The notes under the pieces are model-generated. The model saw nothing but the letters and a program-made list of their open reading frames with translations, had not been told where the DNA came from and ran no database searches. Positions 10,183 to 19,688 of a DNA stretch of 64,000 nt are shown one piece after another; positions within the stretch are counted from its first letter, which is position 1, and each line of letters starts with the position of its first letter. The stretch is from Samsonia erythrinae (lineage in GTDB: Bacteria; Pseudomonadota; Gammaproteobacteria; Enterobacterales; Enterobacteriaceae): the NCBI RefSeq assembly GCF_004342665.1, contig NZ_SMBY01000014.1, positions 1 through 64,000 of the forward strand, in the 5' to 3' direction. The translations under genes were made by a program, and so were the position numbers.

Positions 10183-10977
10183 TTACAGGACGGGCAGGTT
10201 TCTGCCGTAATAGATCTCCTGCATTTCATGATACAGCAGATCGGTGATTCTTTTCCGTTCTGCTGCGCTGAGTGCTTCTGGCGCGACGTTGAACAGATAG
10301 TGTTTCAGGTCGAAGTCTTTCAATAGCATCTTGGTATGAAAGATATTTTCCTGATAAACGTTCACATCCATCATGTGATAGAGCGATTTCATGTCTTCGG
10401 ACATGAAGTTCTGGATTGAGTTGATTTGGTGGTCGATAAAATGTTTTATCCCATGGACATCACGGGTAAATCCCCGCACGCGATAATCAATGGTGACAAT
10501 GTCGGATTCAAGTTGGTGGATGAGGTAATTCAGCGCTTTCAGCGGTGAAATCACACCGCAGGTTGACACCTCAATATCCGCCCGGAAGGTACAAAGCCCG
10601 CCTTCCGGGTGACTTTCCGGATAGGTGTGTACACAGATATGGCTTTTATCCAGATGCGCAACGACGGAGTTTGGCAGCGGACCGGGGTGTTCTGAGGTAT
10701 CGACATCTCGTGGGTCAATGGGCTCTTCACTGACCAGAATGGTCACGCTGGCTCCCTGTGGCTCATAGTCCTGACGCGCGATGTTAAGGACATTTGCGCC
10801 GATAATAGCGCAGGTTTCCGTGAGAATTTCCGTCAGGCGATTCGCGTTGTATTGTTCGTCGATATAGGCGATATAGCTGTCACGATCGTCAGCGGTTTTG
10901 GTGTAACAAATATCATAAATACAAAAACTCAGGCTTTTCGTCAGGTTGTTAAAGCCGTGTAGTTTTAGCTTGTGCAA
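10183..10977 (-). CDS. speD: S-adenosylmethionine decarboxylase proenzyme
   Basis: SpeD makes decarboxylated SAM, the aminopropyl donor for spermidine. The 264-residue proenzyme cleaves itself at the Lys-Ser bond in [14 protein letters not shown], turning the Ser into the catalytic pyruvoyl group; the downstream His-Thr and the [13 protein letters not shown] segment also fit the family. Length equals that of E. coli SpeD. It lies 45 bases after speE and is presumably co-transcribed with it. Confidence 0.97.
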   Translation of the reverse strand: MHKLKLHGFNNLTKSLSFCIYDICYTKTADDRDSYIAYIDEQYNANRLTEILTETCAIIGANVLNIARQDYEPQGASVTILVSEEPIDPRDVDTSEHPGPLPNSVVAHLDKSHICVHTYPESHPEGGLCTFRADIEVSTCGVISPLKALNYLIHQLESDIVTIDYRVRGFTRDVHGIKHFIDHQINSIQNFMSEDMKSLYHMMDVNVYQENIFHTKMLLKDFDLKHYLFNVAPEALSAAERKRITDLLYHEMQEIYYGRNLPVL

Positions 10978-11022
10978 TTTAAGTCACCCCCTTGTGGCCG
11001 TGTGATTAACCGAACTGATGGA

Positions 11023-11886
11023 TTATTGCGCATTTTGTAGCGCGCTTAACAAATACTGAGGCAGGGCAAAGCTACCGGTATGTACCTCTGGCGTGTAATA
11101 GCGACAGGCGAGCCCTGATTGCGTAAAACGCTGGCGCACGGTCGCAACGTCCAACTGGCGCAGTGCCGGATGATGACTGGCCCAGGCGAAAGTCATGATG
11201 CCGCCGTAATACGTCGGGATTGCCGCCTGATAAAAGCTGACGTCCTTGAAATAGCGACTGAGTTTTTTGTAACTGCCGACGGCTTCATCCTGTTGCAGAA
11301 AACTGACGCCGTTTTGGGCGACGAAAATACCGCCTTCGTTCAGACAACGGGCGCAGCCCTGATAGAAATCGGAGGTGAACAGACTTTCACCGGGGCCGAT
11401 AGGGTCGGTGCAATCGGAAATAATGACGTCATACTTTTCGCTGCACTGATTGACGAAGTTAACACCGTCATCAATCACCAGAGTAAAGCGTGGGTCATCA
11501 TAAGCGCCGGCACTGTGGTTGGGCAGATACTGACGACAGAACTCCACGACGCCCGCATCGATTTCCACCATCGTGATCTGTTCGACGCCACGGTGCCGGC
11601 AGACTTCCCGCAGCATACCGCCATCACCGCCGCCGATAATCAGGACGCGTTTGGCAGCGCCGTGTGACAGAAGAGGGACATGGGTGAGCATTTCATGATA
11701 GATGAACTCATCGCGCTCGGTAGTTTGTACCACGCCGTCAAGCGCCATGACGCGGCCTAATGCGTCATTTTCAAAAATGATCAGATCCTGATGATCGGTT
11801 TTTTTATGGTAGAGCACCCGATCGACTGAAAAATACTGACCAAAGTGGGTATGCAGGGTTTCATGCCACATCTCTTTTCGGGACAT
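11023..11886 (-). CDS. speE: Spermidine synthase
   Basis: SpeE transfers the aminopropyl group from decarboxylated SAM to putrescine. The 287-residue Rossmann-fold enzyme shows the nucleotide loop [14 protein letters not shown], the acidic VEIDAGVVE strand and the catalytic [11 protein letters not shown] segment. It is the first gene of speED and directly precedes the SAM decarboxylase that makes its co-substrate. Confidence 0.97.
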   Translation of the reverse strand: MSRKEMWHETLHTHFGQYFSVDRVLYHKKTDHQDLIIFENDALGRVMALDGVVQTTERDEFIYHEMLTHVPLLSHGAAKRVLIIGGGDGGMLREVCRHRGVEQITMVEIDAGVVEFCRQYLPNHSAGAYDDPRFTLVIDDGVNFVNQCSEKYDVIISDCTDPIGPGESLFTSDFYQGCARCLNEGGIFVAQNGVSFLQQDEAVGSYKKLSRYFKDVSFYQAAIPTYYGGIMTFAWASHHPALRQLDVATVRQRFTQSGLACRYYTPEVHTGSFALPQYLLSALQNAQ

Positions 11887-11992
11887 GTTAGGGCTTCCTC
11901 CGCGATAACAGCCAGGAAAATTGGCGCGCCATCATAGCCGACTCTTTTGTCGCTTGCACGGTCAATTTTCGGTCAGTGTGAGGATAAAAGAA

Positions 11993-12340
11993 TTATTGCG
12001 CGTAGGAGAGCAATCCGAGCGAATTACGCGCCAGGGACTGGCATTTTTTCGGCGTCGGGATGGCGATGTTACTGAGATCGCGATAGCTGTCTTCACCCAG
12101 AGCCGTCATGTCGTAGGCGTTGTAATTGCTGAGATCCCAGCGATTTTGTTGAGCGAATGCCACCAGCGTCCGGCGAATTTGTTCATTCGGCAGGTCTTGA
12201 TAACCACAGTGATTTTTCAGATAAACAAAAATCGCGGTCAGATCGGCCAGATCTTCCGCTTCGAATTCATTCAGCGCCTTGCTGGCGGAAGAGACGCTCA
12301 TCAGGCTTAGCAGGAGCAGAGCCAGCGCAGAGTTTTTCAT
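11993..12340 (-). CDS. yacC: YacC family periplasmic protein (pilotin-like)
   Basis: The 115-residue protein matches E. coli YacC strongly: ADLTAIFVYLKNHCGYQ, EQIRRTLVAFAQQN and DSYRDLSNI are shared. Residues 1-22 form a signal peptide ending SKA, with no lipobox cysteine, so it should be soluble in the periplasm. Two cysteines (CGYQ and KKCQSL) could form the disulfide of the PulS/OutS pilotin fold to which YacC belongs. Its function is not established. It lies upstream of speE in the same orientation, as in E. coli. Confidence 0.88.
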   Translation of the reverse strand: MKNSALALLLLSLMSVSSASKALNEFEAEDLADLTAIFVYLKNHCGYQDLPNEQIRRTLVAFAQQNRWDLSNYNAYDMTALGEDSYRDLSNIAIPTPKKCQSLARNSLGLLSYAQ

Positions 12341-12513
12341 GGTTGAACCTGTTCCAGATATCGTTTGACGACGTTATCACAGATATCCCATAGGGTTCCA
12401 AGTTTTCTTATGGGAAATATCCGATCGCGATAAAAAAGTCGCGTCGAAACAGAGGGAAAAAGAACAGTGCTAATCTATTGAAAATATTGTTGTTTATTTT
12501 TATGGTACGGCCT

Positions 12514-12532
12514 GATGAAAATGATCTTGAGT
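12514..12532. promoter_or_regulatory. Possible weak Fur box upstream of the Fe(III)-type ABC genes
   Basis: This 19-base site matches the Fur consensus GATAATGATAATCATTATC at about 11 positions. It lies 103 bases before the permease start. The match is modest and rests partly on the expected role of the genes. Confidence 0.3.
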
Positions 12533-12635
12533 TAATCGTGGGATTAAGGCCCATTTATCACCGTTTGATACGATGATGTTCCCGGCGGGCTCTGTTATTA
12601 ATAGCGGTGATATTTCCTAATATACTTTTCATTCT

Positions 12636-14243
12636 ATGATTTCCGGTGTCTGGCGCGTCAGTAGTTGGTTGTTGGCGGGGCTGTTGCTGCTTGCTGTGGC
12701 AACGGTGTTTTATCCGGCTTTTTTTGCCAGCGGGTTAGGGGTCACTCAGCTATGGCAAGCGGGGTTGCCCGCTTATCTGATACATTCGACCGCTATCGTT
12801 GTTGGCTCGGTGCTCTTCAGTCTGCTGTTCGGCTTACCGACCGCCTGGTTTATCGCGATGTACCGCTTTCCCGGTCACCGGGTGTTGCAATGGGCGCTGT
12901 GTATGCCGCTGGCTATGCCCGCTTTTCTGCTGGCCTTTCTATACCATGATGCATTACGCCATTTTCCCTTGTTGTTGGGAGAACATGAGGCGTGGAGAGA
13001 CGTCCACTCTGCCGGAGTTGTCGCGTCGTTATGCGCGGTGAGTTTGGTATTGGCGCTGGTGTTGTATCCCTATGTTTATTTACTGGTACGTGAAGCATTA
13101 ATCAAACAGCCAGCCAGCCTTATCCACGCCGCGCATTTACTGAACCAGACGCGTTCTCAGGTATGGCGCCGTGTGTGTGTGCCACTCGCTAGACCAGCGA
13201 TGGCCTGCGGCGGCGCGCTGGTGGCGGCTGAAGCGCTGGGTGACTATGGAGCCGCGTCTTATTTGGGTATTCCCACCATGACGACAACGGTGTTGGATAT
13301 CTGGCAGAGGCAGGGCGATTTGGGGGCGGCGGCACGCCTTGGGGTGTTGATTTTACCTGTTATCTTTCTCCTGATGTTTCTGGTTAATCGCTGGCGCTGG
13401 AAACAGCAAATATATCAATCCCGATTGAACGCCTCTCCGCTTGTTCCACCAACGCTGACCGGATGGCGCGGCAGAATGGTTCGCGGCTACTGCTGGGGGA
13501 TCGTGTGTTTATCATTTATTTTCCCTGTGCTGTACCTGCTGTTTCTGGCACTTCGCCACATGATGTCGGTATGGGACAGCGCGTTTTTGCAAGCTGTGAT
13601 GAATAGTCTGTTGGCATCCGTCAGCACGACGGTCGTTATTACCCTGATGGGACTGTCATTTATCTTCTCTACGCGCACAGCGAAAATTCAGGCCGATCAG
13701 ACGCCCGTGAAATTGCTCAGCCTGAGTTTCGCCCTGCCTGGCGCCGTACTGGCCGTCGGGCTATTTACTTTGCTGTCGCTGGTCGAACGCGGCATTACTC
13801 TGTCTGCCAGCGCCGCAGGAGGGATGTCCGCAGACGCCTGGCTGACCGGCTCGCTGTTTATTCTTATCCTTGCCTATGGCGTTAAATTTGGTCGGCTGAT
13901 GTTAGACAGCCTTGAGCGCCACATGGCTGCTATCCCGCGATCGCTGGACAGCGCCGGCCTTGCTCTGGGGGCTTCTCCCACCAGCCTTTGGGCGCGTGTT
14001 CATATACCGCTGTTGCGGCGCAGTTTGTTCATGGGAGCATTGCTGATTTTCACGGAAAGTATGAAAGAGCTGAATGTGTCACTGGTATTACGCCCGGTGG
14101 GGATTGATACGCTGGCCACCTATGTGTTTCGCTTGACGGTGAGTGAACCGGTTATCTCATTCGCCGTTCCTGCGCTGCTACTGGTTGCGATAGGGCTGGT
14201 GCCGGTTTTTGTGCTGCATCGCGCACTGAACATAAAAGGATAA
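12636..14243 (+). CDS. ABC transporter permease, Fe(III)-type (FbpB/SfuB-like)
   Basis: The 535-residue protein is strongly hydrophobic and is a tandem fusion of two binding-protein-dependent permease domains. Each has an EAA loop: EALIKQPASLIHAAHLL near residue 155, and a second copy around DSAGLALGASPTSLWARVHIP near residue 435. About twelve membrane segments are expected. Length and architecture fit the FbpB/SfuB ferric iron group, but ThiP-like and other double permeases share this form, so the substrate is inferred. It is followed after four bases by its ATPase. No periplasmic binding protein gene lies next to it. Confidence 0.8.
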   Translation: MISGVWRVSSWLLAGLLLLAVATVFYPAFFASGLGVTQLWQAGLPAYLIHSTAIVVGSVLFSLLFGLPTAWFIAMYRFPGHRVLQWALCMPLAMPAFLLAFLYHDALRHFPLLLGEHEAWRDVHSAGVVASLCAVSLVLALVLYPYVYLLVREALIKQPASLIHAAHLLNQTRSQVWRRVCVPLARPAMACGGALVAAEALGDYGAASYLGIPTMTTTVLDIWQRQGDLGAAARLGVLILPVIFLLMFLVNRWRWKQQIYQSRLNASPLVPPTLTGWRGRMVRGYCWGIVCLSFIFPVLYLLFLALRHMMSVWDSAFLQAVMNSLLASVSTTVVITLMGLSFIFSTRTAKIQADQTPVKLLSLSFALPGAVLAVGLFTLLSLVERGITLSASAAGGMSADAWLTGSLFILILAYGVKFGRLMLDSLERHMAAIPRSLDSAGLALGASPTSLWARVHIPLLRRSLFMGALLIFTESMKELNVSLVLRPVGIDTLATYVFRLTVSEPVISFAVPALLLVAIGLVPVFVLHRALNIKG

Positions 14244-14247
14244 GTAT

Positions 14248-15333
14248 ATGGCCGCATCGATAGATATTCTGAGCGTTCAGGCGGTAAGTTGCACTTTGCA
14301 GCAGTCAACGGTGCTGGAAGATATCACGTTTTCCGTGCGCAGCGATGAGGCTATCTGTCTGCTGGGTCGAAACGGTAGTGGTAAGACGACGCTGTTGCAG
14401 GCGATTGCGGGTCTGCTGCCGATCTCGCAGGGTAAGATTCTGCTGAGTGGCGAACCGCTCAGCGGGCCTCAGGGATCTGTTTTGCCCGAGCGCCGACAAA
14501 TCGGGCTGATTTTTCAGGATTATGCGCTGTTTCCTCACCTGACGGTGGAGGGGAATATGGCGTTTGGCTTATATGGACGACCAGAGAGCGAAGTCAAACA
14601 AATCTGTGCGGACATGCAGGCGCTCTTGCAGCTTGATGAGGTCGCTTCCCGCTATCCCCACGAGCTGTCCAATGAACAGCAGCAGCGTTTGGCGATTGCC
14701 CGCGCGTTGGCCTGCGCACCAAAGTTACTGTTATTGGACGAACCGTTTCCCGGGTTGGACAGCCAGACGCGCTATCGTCTGATTGCCGAACTTCGGCAGA
14801 TCCTCAAACAGCGCCATATTGCGGCGATTTTCGCCACGCATAGCCGGGAAGATGCGTTTGCCTGTGCTGACCATCTGGTGTTGCTCCATGAAGGGAAAAT
14901 CATGCAGCAGGGCTACCCTTCTGAACTGTATCACCACCCGAACAGCCGTTTCGTGGCTGACTTTATGGGAAGCACGAACTATCTCCCCGTGAAGATCCTG
15001 AGCGATCGTCAGTGGCAGAGCGTATTGGGCGATCACCATGCGACGCATTCCCTCAATCAGCCGATCGACTCGCCGTGCGACTGGATGGTGCGTCCGCTTG
15101 ATGTGGCGCTGGCGCTCGATCCTGACGGTCTTGCGACGATTGAGGATCGTTTGTTTATGGGGAGCTCAAACCTGTATCGGGTGAAACTCGGAGAACTGAT
15201 GCTGCTGGTACAAACCGGAAACTGGTTTGAACCGGGTCAGCAGGTGCGCTTAAGCATTAAGACGGATCCGCCAGTCTTGTATCCTGCGTTGCCGGTCGTT
15301 AACAGTACGGTTGAAGATCCTGAAAAGAAATGA
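14248..15333 (+). CDS. ABC transporter ATP-binding protein, Fe(III)-type (FbpC-like)
   Basis: This is the 361-residue ATPase partner of the upstream permease. Walker A is GRNGSGKT (residues about 44-51), the Q-loop is FQDYALFPHLT, Walker B is LLLLDEP and the H-loop is ATHSRED. The signature motif is unusual: LSNEQQQR in place of LSGGQQQR, and the D-loop reads FPGLD rather than FSALD. A C-terminal regulatory domain of about 120 residues is present, as in FbpC. Its stop codon abuts the stop codon of the convergent acetyltransferase gene with no bases between. Confidence 0.85.
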   Translation: MAASIDILSVQAVSCTLQQSTVLEDITFSVRSDEAICLLGRNGSGKTTLLQAIAGLLPISQGKILLSGEPLSGPQGSVLPERRQIGLIFQDYALFPHLTVEGNMAFGLYGRPESEVKQICADMQALLQLDEVASRYPHELSNEQQQRLAIARALACAPKLLLLDEPFPGLDSQTRYRLIAELRQILKQRHIAAIFATHSREDAFACADHLVLLHEGKIMQQGYPSELYHHPNSRFVADFMGSTNYLPVKILSDRQWQSVLGDHHATHSLNQPIDSPCDWMVRPLDVALALDPDGLATIEDRLFMGSSNLYRVKLGELMLLVQTGNWFEPGQQVRLSIKTDPPVLYPALPVVNSTVEDPEKK

Positions 15334-15768
15334 CTATGCCTCTGAGTGTAGATCTGATGCCAGCATGAGCCAGGCGCTGTTATGCTTTTCAAAGCCTAAT
15401 TTCGGGTAGTAATCCACCGCCAACGGCGCGGCCAGCAAAATGATTTTGCAGCCTTTTTCCAACTGCTGAGCGGTTTGTTGAATAAGTTTTTTTCCTATCC
15501 CCGCATGCTGACAGTCGTCTGACACCGCCAGATCGGACAGATAACAACAGTAATGAAAATCCGTTACGCTACGCGCAATGCCAACCAGCGTTTCCCCTTG
15601 CCATGCGGAAACCAGCAGGTTAGCGTGCTTAAGCATACCTGCAATCGCTGTCTCATCATCCAGCGGGCGACGCGGCCCCAGGGAGGTTTTCGCCAATAGC
15701 TCAATGAACTGCTGGCTGGAAAGCGGGGCGTTCACTTTGTAGCAAACATCCACGGGTGCTGGGCTCAT
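15334..15768 (-). CDS. GNAT family N-acetyltransferase
   Basis: The 144-residue protein has the GNAT acetyl-CoA-binding core: beta-strand YCCYLSDLAVSDDCQHAGIGKKLI near residue 90-115 contains the Q/R-x-x-G-x-G/A signature as QHAGIGK, and the late YYPKLGFEKH segment is also typical. The substrate cannot be told from sequence. It is convergent with the ABC ATPase gene and divergent from hpt. Confidence 0.85.
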   Translation of the reverse strand: MSPAPVDVCYKVNAPLSSQQFIELLAKTSLGPRRPLDDETAIAGMLKHANLLVSAWQGETLVGIARSVTDFHYCCYLSDLAVSDDCQHAGIGKKLIQQTAQQLEKGCKIILLAAPLAVDYYPKLGFEKHNSAWLMLASDLHSEA

Positions 15769-15919
15769 GATGCCTCCTTCATGGTGTGGTTTCTGATATA
15801 CTTCGCGCGCGTCTGGGCATTGCCCAGACTGATTTAAACGTCAGCATTGGCGCATCATCGATAATGAGTCCGTTATTTTTCCGATGATGCTGAATACCTT
15901 ACTTCAAAGAGTTATCAGT

Positions 15920-16456
15920 ATGATGAAACATACCGTGGAAGTCATGATTTCTGAGCAGGAAGTGATGGCGCGGATTACCGAGCTGGGACGACAAATCAGC
16001 GAACATTACCGTGATAGCGGTAGTGATATGGTGCTGGTGGGCTTGTTGCGTGGCTCGTTTATCTTTATGGCCGATTTATGCCGGGCCATCGATGTCCCTC
16101 ACGAAGTGGATTTTATGACGGCATCCAGCTATGGCCGCGGTATGAACAGCACGCGCGATGTTAAAATCCTTAAAGATCTGGATGAAGACATTCGCGGTAA
16201 GGATGTGTTGATTGTGGAAGATATCATCGACTCGGGTAATACGCTGAGCAAAGTGCGGGAAATCCTGCAACTGCGGGAGCCGAAATCATTGGCCATCTGT
16301 ACGCTGCTGGATAAGCCGGAGCGTCGTGAAGTGGCGGTAAAAGTCGAATGGGTCGGGTTCTCTATTCCTGATGAGTTTGTCGTGGGTTACGGCATCGACT
16401 ATGCCCAGCACTATCGTCATTTACCATACATTGGTAAGGTCATAGCGCAGGAATAA
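15920..16456 (+). CDS. hpt: Hypoxanthine phosphoribosyltransferase
   Basis: Hpt salvages hypoxanthine (and guanine less well) to IMP using PRPP. The start at 15920 ([11 protein letters not shown]) gives 178 residues, the usual length, with AAGAG placed just upstream; an ATG 12 codons earlier lacks support. The PRPP-binding motif [14 protein letters not shown] and the loop [10 protein letters not shown] are present. It is divergent from the GNAT gene and convergent with can, as hpt and can are in E. coli. Confidence 0.95.
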   Translation: MMKHTVEVMISEQEVMARITELGRQISEHYRDSGSDMVLVGLLRGSFIFMADLCRAIDVPHEVDFMTASSYGRGMNSTRDVKILKDLDEDIRGKDVLIVEDIIDSGNTLSKVREILQLREPKSLAICTLLDKPERREVAVKVEWVGFSIPDEFVVGYGIDYAQHYRHLPYIGKVIAQE

Positions 16457-16482
16457 TAAAGACAAAGGCCGGTACGGTGAGC

Positions 16483-16503
16483 GACGCCCAGTGAACGGGC
16501 GTC
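16483..16503. terminator. Hairpin between hpt and can
   Basis: GACGCCC (16483-16489) and GGGCGTC (16497-16503) form a 7-bp stem with a 7-base loop between two convergent genes. There is no clear T-run, so terminator function is likely by position only. Confidence 0.5.
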
Positions 16504-16513
16504 AGTCTGTCAA

Positions 16514-17155
16514 TCAAAGCAGAGAAGAGATCGCGCGGCGGTAACGTTGTTCCAGCGTCTCCCGGTTGGTGGCGGTGACTTCCAGATCGCGCAGTCGGCC
16601 ATCCTGAATACCGTAAACCCAGCCGTGGATCATGACTTTTTGCCCACGTTTCCAGGCGGATTGCATAATGGTGGAATGGCCGAGGTTGTAAACCTGTTCG
16701 ATGACGTTGATTTCACACAGCGTATTCAGCCGCTGTTCAGGAGGCAACTCCCCCAACAGCGAGCTATGCTTGTACCACAAATCACGGATATGCAGCAACC
16801 AGTTGTTAATCAAACCCAGTTCCGGGTTTTCCACCGCCGCCTGAACACCGCCGCAACCGTAGTGGCCGCAGATGATAATATGTTCAACTTCAAGAACTTC
16901 GACAGCATACTGTACGACAGACAGGCAGTTGAGGTCTGTGTGAATAACCAGGTTGGCCACGTTACGGTGAACGAATAACTCACCGGGTTCAAGGCTGGTC
17001 AGACTTTCTGCAGGTACGCGACTGTCCGAGCATCCAATCCATAGAAAACGCGGTCGCTGCGCCTGCGCCAGACGTTCAAAATAACCAGGATCCTCTTCCA
17101 CCATCGTTGTTGACCAAACCTGGTTATTCGCGATGAGTGTTTCAATATCTTTCAT
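16514..17155 (-). CDS. can: Beta-class carbonic anhydrase
   Basis: Can interconverts CO2 and bicarbonate in the cytoplasm and is needed for growth in air. From the ATG at 17155 ([11 protein letters not shown]) the protein has 213 residues, near the E. coli length; an in-frame extension of 30 codons upstream has no family support. Zinc ligands are in [10 protein letters not shown] and CGHYGCGGV. It is convergent with hpt. Confidence 0.95.
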   Translation of the reverse strand: MKDIETLIANNQVWSTTMVEEDPGYFERLAQAQRPRFLWIGCSDSRVPAESLTSLEPGELFVHRNVANLVIHTDLNCLSVVQYAVEVLEVEHIIICGHYGCGGVQAAVENPELGLINNWLLHIRDLWYKHSSLLGELPPEQRLNTLCEINVIEQVYNLGHSTIMQSAWKRGQKVMIHGWVYGIQDGRLRDLEVTATNRETLEQRYRRAISSLL

Positions 17156-17235
17156 GAAAGTAAATGACCTGTAACAAACAAGGAGCAGAAGGGGTAATAT
17201 AAGGCAACATGCATCGTTTGAAAAACGATAGTTTA

Positions 17236-17480
17236 TACTCGTCATCCTTCAGGTTGCGCTTATGTTGGCTGCGTGACTCGACACTCTTACGAGTATCTCG
17301 CTCCTAAGGGGCCGCTGCGAGCAGCGTTCAAATCAGCCTTCGGCGGATTTGTCTGTCATCTGGATCGCTTATCTGAGTAAGCTCATAGGGATGGGATTCC
17401 CTCACTTGCCCTGAAGGGGGCGCGTTTTGCGTTGTGCAAAACGTTCACGTTTTGTCCTGAAACTTGAATGATTGAGAGTA
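17236..17480. repeat. Dispersed intergenic repeat with terminal inverted ends
   Basis: The left end (TACTCGTCATCCTTCAGGTT) and the right end (CCTGAAACTTGAATGATTGAGAGTA, complement TACTCTCAATCATTC...) are imperfect inverted repeats bounding about 245 bp. The inside carries segments such as GTTGGCTGCG and CTGAGTAAGCTCAT that I recall as common in intergenic repeats of Pectobacterium, Serratia and relatives. A truncated end of the same type appears at 21479. It fills most of the gap between can and yadG and has no open reading frame of note. Confidence 0.65.
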
Positions 17481-17539
17481 GGTATTTGTCACACCTCGAA
17501 TCTATAGAACTCACTGAATAATAAGGTAATCCATTTCTT

Positions 17540-18472
17540 ATGACATATGCACTGGAACTGGCGCAACTCACCAAATCGTATCCGGGGGGCGTCAAGGCGT
17601 TACGGGGGATCGATCTGAGCGTGGAGGCAGGAGATTTCTATGCGCTACTGGGGCCGAATGGCGCAGGAAAATCGACCACGATAGGGATTATCAGCTCGTT
17701 GGTGAATAAAACCGCGGGTAAAGTTCGGGTCTTTGGCTATGACCTTGATCTGGATAAAGTCAATGCAAAGCGCCAACTGGGGTTGGTTCCGCAGGAATTT
17801 AACTTCAACCCGTTCGAAACGGTATTGCAGATTGTCGTTAATCAGGCCGGCTATTACGGCGTGAAGCGTCAGGATGCGTTACAGCGTGCGGAAAAATACC
17901 TGAAACAGCTGGATTTATGGGAAAAACGCAGCGAAAAAGCCATGATGTTGTCCGGTGGGATGAAACGTCGCCTGATGATTGCACGCGCGCTGATGCATGA
18001 GCCTAAGCTGCTGATCCTTGATGAGCCGACGGCGGGGGTGGATATTGAGCTGCGTCGTTCGATGTGGGGCTTTCTGAAAGCGCTGAACGCACAGGGCACC
18101 ACCATTATCCTGACGACGCACTATCTGGAAGAAGCGGAAATGCTGTGTCGCAATATCGGCATTATTCAGCGCGGAGAGCTGGTGGAGAATACCTCCATGA
18201 AGCAACTGCTTGCCAAGCTGAAATCAGAAACGTTTATTTTCGATCTGGCGGCGAAAAGTCCGTTACCGCAGCTTGAGGGGTATGTCTTCCGTCTGGTGGA
18301 TACCTCAACGCTGGAGGTGGAGGTGATGCGTGAACAGGGGTTGAACGCGTTATTCAGCCAGCTAAACGCACAAGGGGTACAGGTATTGAGTATGCGCAAC
18401 AAAGCCAACCGGCTGGAAGAACTGTTTGTCACGTTGGTGAACGGAGCAAATGGTAAGGGAGAAAAGGCATGA
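17540..18472 (+). CDS. yadG: ABC-2 type transporter ATP-binding protein YadG
   Basis: The 310-residue ATPase has Walker A GPNGAGKS near residue 39, signature LSGGMKRR, Walker B LLILDEPTAGVD and the switch TTHYLEE, matching YadG of E. coli. The C-terminal extension and the ABC-2 partner YadH indicate an exporter-type system. The substrate is unknown. It overlaps yadH by four bases, so the two are translationally coupled. Confidence 0.93.
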   Translation: MTYALELAQLTKSYPGGVKALRGIDLSVEAGDFYALLGPNGAGKSTTIGIISSLVNKTAGKVRVFGYDLDLDKVNAKRQLGLVPQEFNFNPFETVLQIVVNQAGYYGVKRQDALQRAEKYLKQLDLWEKRSEKAMMLSGGMKRRLMIARALMHEPKLLILDEPTAGVDIELRRSMWGFLKALNAQGTTIILTTHYLEEAEMLCRNIGIIQRGELVENTSMKQLLAKLKSETFIFDLAAKSPLPQLEGYVFRLVDTSTLEVEVMREQGLNALFSQLNAQGVQVLSMRNKANRLEELFVTLVNGANGKGEKA

Positions 18473-19239
18473 TGCAGTTATATTGGGTCGCGCTCCAGAG
18501 CATCTGGGTTAAAGAAGTCACCCGATTTGGGCGGATCTGGATCCAGACACTGGTGCCGCCGGTGATCACCATGACGCTGTACTTTATTATTTTTGGCAAC
18601 CTGATCGGTTCACGTATTGGCGAGATGCATGGTTTTAGCTACATGCAGTTTATCGTGCCGGGATTGATTATGATGGCGGTGATTACTAACGCCTACGCTA
18701 ACGTGGCGTCTTCCTTTTTCAGCGCGAAGTTTCAGCATAATATCGAAGAGCTGCTGGTGGCCCCCGTCCCCACCCACGTGATCATCGCAGGCTATGTGGG
18801 CGGCGGGATCGCGCGCGGCCTCTGCGTTGGCGTGCTGGTGACGGCGGTGTCGTTATTCTTCGTCCCGCTGCACGTTCATGCCTGGTGGATTATTGTACTG
18901 ACGCTATTGTTAACGGCGACGTTGTTTTCGCTGGCGGGTTTGTTGAATGCCGTGTTTGCCAAAACCTTTGATGATATCAGCCTGATCCCAACCTTTGTAT
19001 TGACGCCGCTGACCTATCTGGGTGGGGTGTTTTACTCGCTGACGTTGCTGCCGCCGTTCTGGCAGGCGGTGTCCAAACTGAATCCGGTTGTATATATGAT
19101 TAGCGGTTTCCGTTACGGTTTCCTCGGCATTCAGGATGTACCGCTGTTGTTTACGATGTCGGTGCTCATCGCCTTTATCGCGGTGTTTTATCTGCTGGTC
19201 TGGTGGTTAATTGAACGCGGGCGCGGACTGCGGACCTAG
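18469..19239 (+). CDS. yadH: ABC-2 type transporter permease YadH
   Basis: The 256-residue membrane protein has about six hydrophobic segments and the ABC-2 signature region near the C-terminal half (LTPLTYLGGVFYSLTLLP and LNPVVYMISGFRYG). It is the partner of YadG, and ATG overlaps the yadG stop codon. Transported substrate is unknown. Confidence 0.93.
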   Translation: MMQLYWVALQSIWVKEVTRFGRIWIQTLVPPVITMTLYFIIFGNLIGSRIGEMHGFSYMQFIVPGLIMMAVITNAYANVASSFFSAKFQHNIEELLVAPVPTHVIIAGYVGGGIARGLCVGVLVTAVSLFFVPLHVHAWWIIVLTLLLTATLFSLAGLLNAVFAKTFDDISLIPTFVLTPLTYLGGVFYSLTLLPPFWQAVSKLNPVVYMISGFRYGFLGIQDVPLLFTMSVLIAFIAVFYLLVWWLIERGRGLRT

Positions 19240-19257
19240 TGTGTCTATTCTGTGCAT

Positions 19258-19281
19258 GAGAAGGCGGGGTACCGCCTTCTC
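19258..19281. terminator. Hairpin between yadH and panD
   Basis: GAGAAGGCGG and CCGCCTTCTC form a 10-bp perfect stem with loop GGTA between convergent genes. Only short T stretches flank it, so it may act for either side. Confidence 0.6.
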
Positions 19282-19291
19282 AATTGTCTCA

Positions 19292-19672
19292 TCAGGCGAC
19301 CTGGACCGGAATCGCTTTTGCCTGACGGCTTAACTCGTTATCACCGGAGAAGTAGGCCACCCTGGGGCGATGGCTTCTGGCCTGTTCGTCGGACATCTGT
19401 ACGTAGGAGCAAATAATCAGCTTGTCTCCCACGCAGGCGAGACGCGCGGCAGCCCCGTTTACAGAGATCATGCGTGAGCCTCTCTCACCTGCGATGGCGT
19501 AGGTAGAAAAACGCTGGCCGTTATCGACGTTATAGATGTCAATCGCTTCATATTCCAGGATACCCGCAGCATCCATAAAATCCTGATCGATGGCGCAAGA
19601 GCCTTCATAATGCAAGTCAGCCTGAGTCACTTTCACCCGGTGCAGCTTGCCTTGCAGCATAGTACGTATCAT
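19292..19672 (-). CDS. panD: Aspartate 1-decarboxylase proenzyme
   Basis: PanD makes beta-alanine from aspartate for pantothenate synthesis. The 126-residue proenzyme has the self-cleavage site Gly24-Ser25 in HYEGSCAID; cleavage makes the pyruvoyl cofactor from Ser25. Length equals the family norm. It is the last gene of the panB-panC-panD run, 16 bases after panC. Confidence 0.97.
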   Translation of the reverse strand: MIRTMLQGKLHRVKVTQADLHYEGSCAIDQDFMDAAGILEYEAIDIYNVDNGQRFSTYAIAGERGSRMISVNGAAARLACVGDKLIICSYVQMSDEQARSHRPRVAYFSGDNELSRQAKAIPVQVA

Positions 19673-19688
19673 CGCTTGTTACCTCGGT

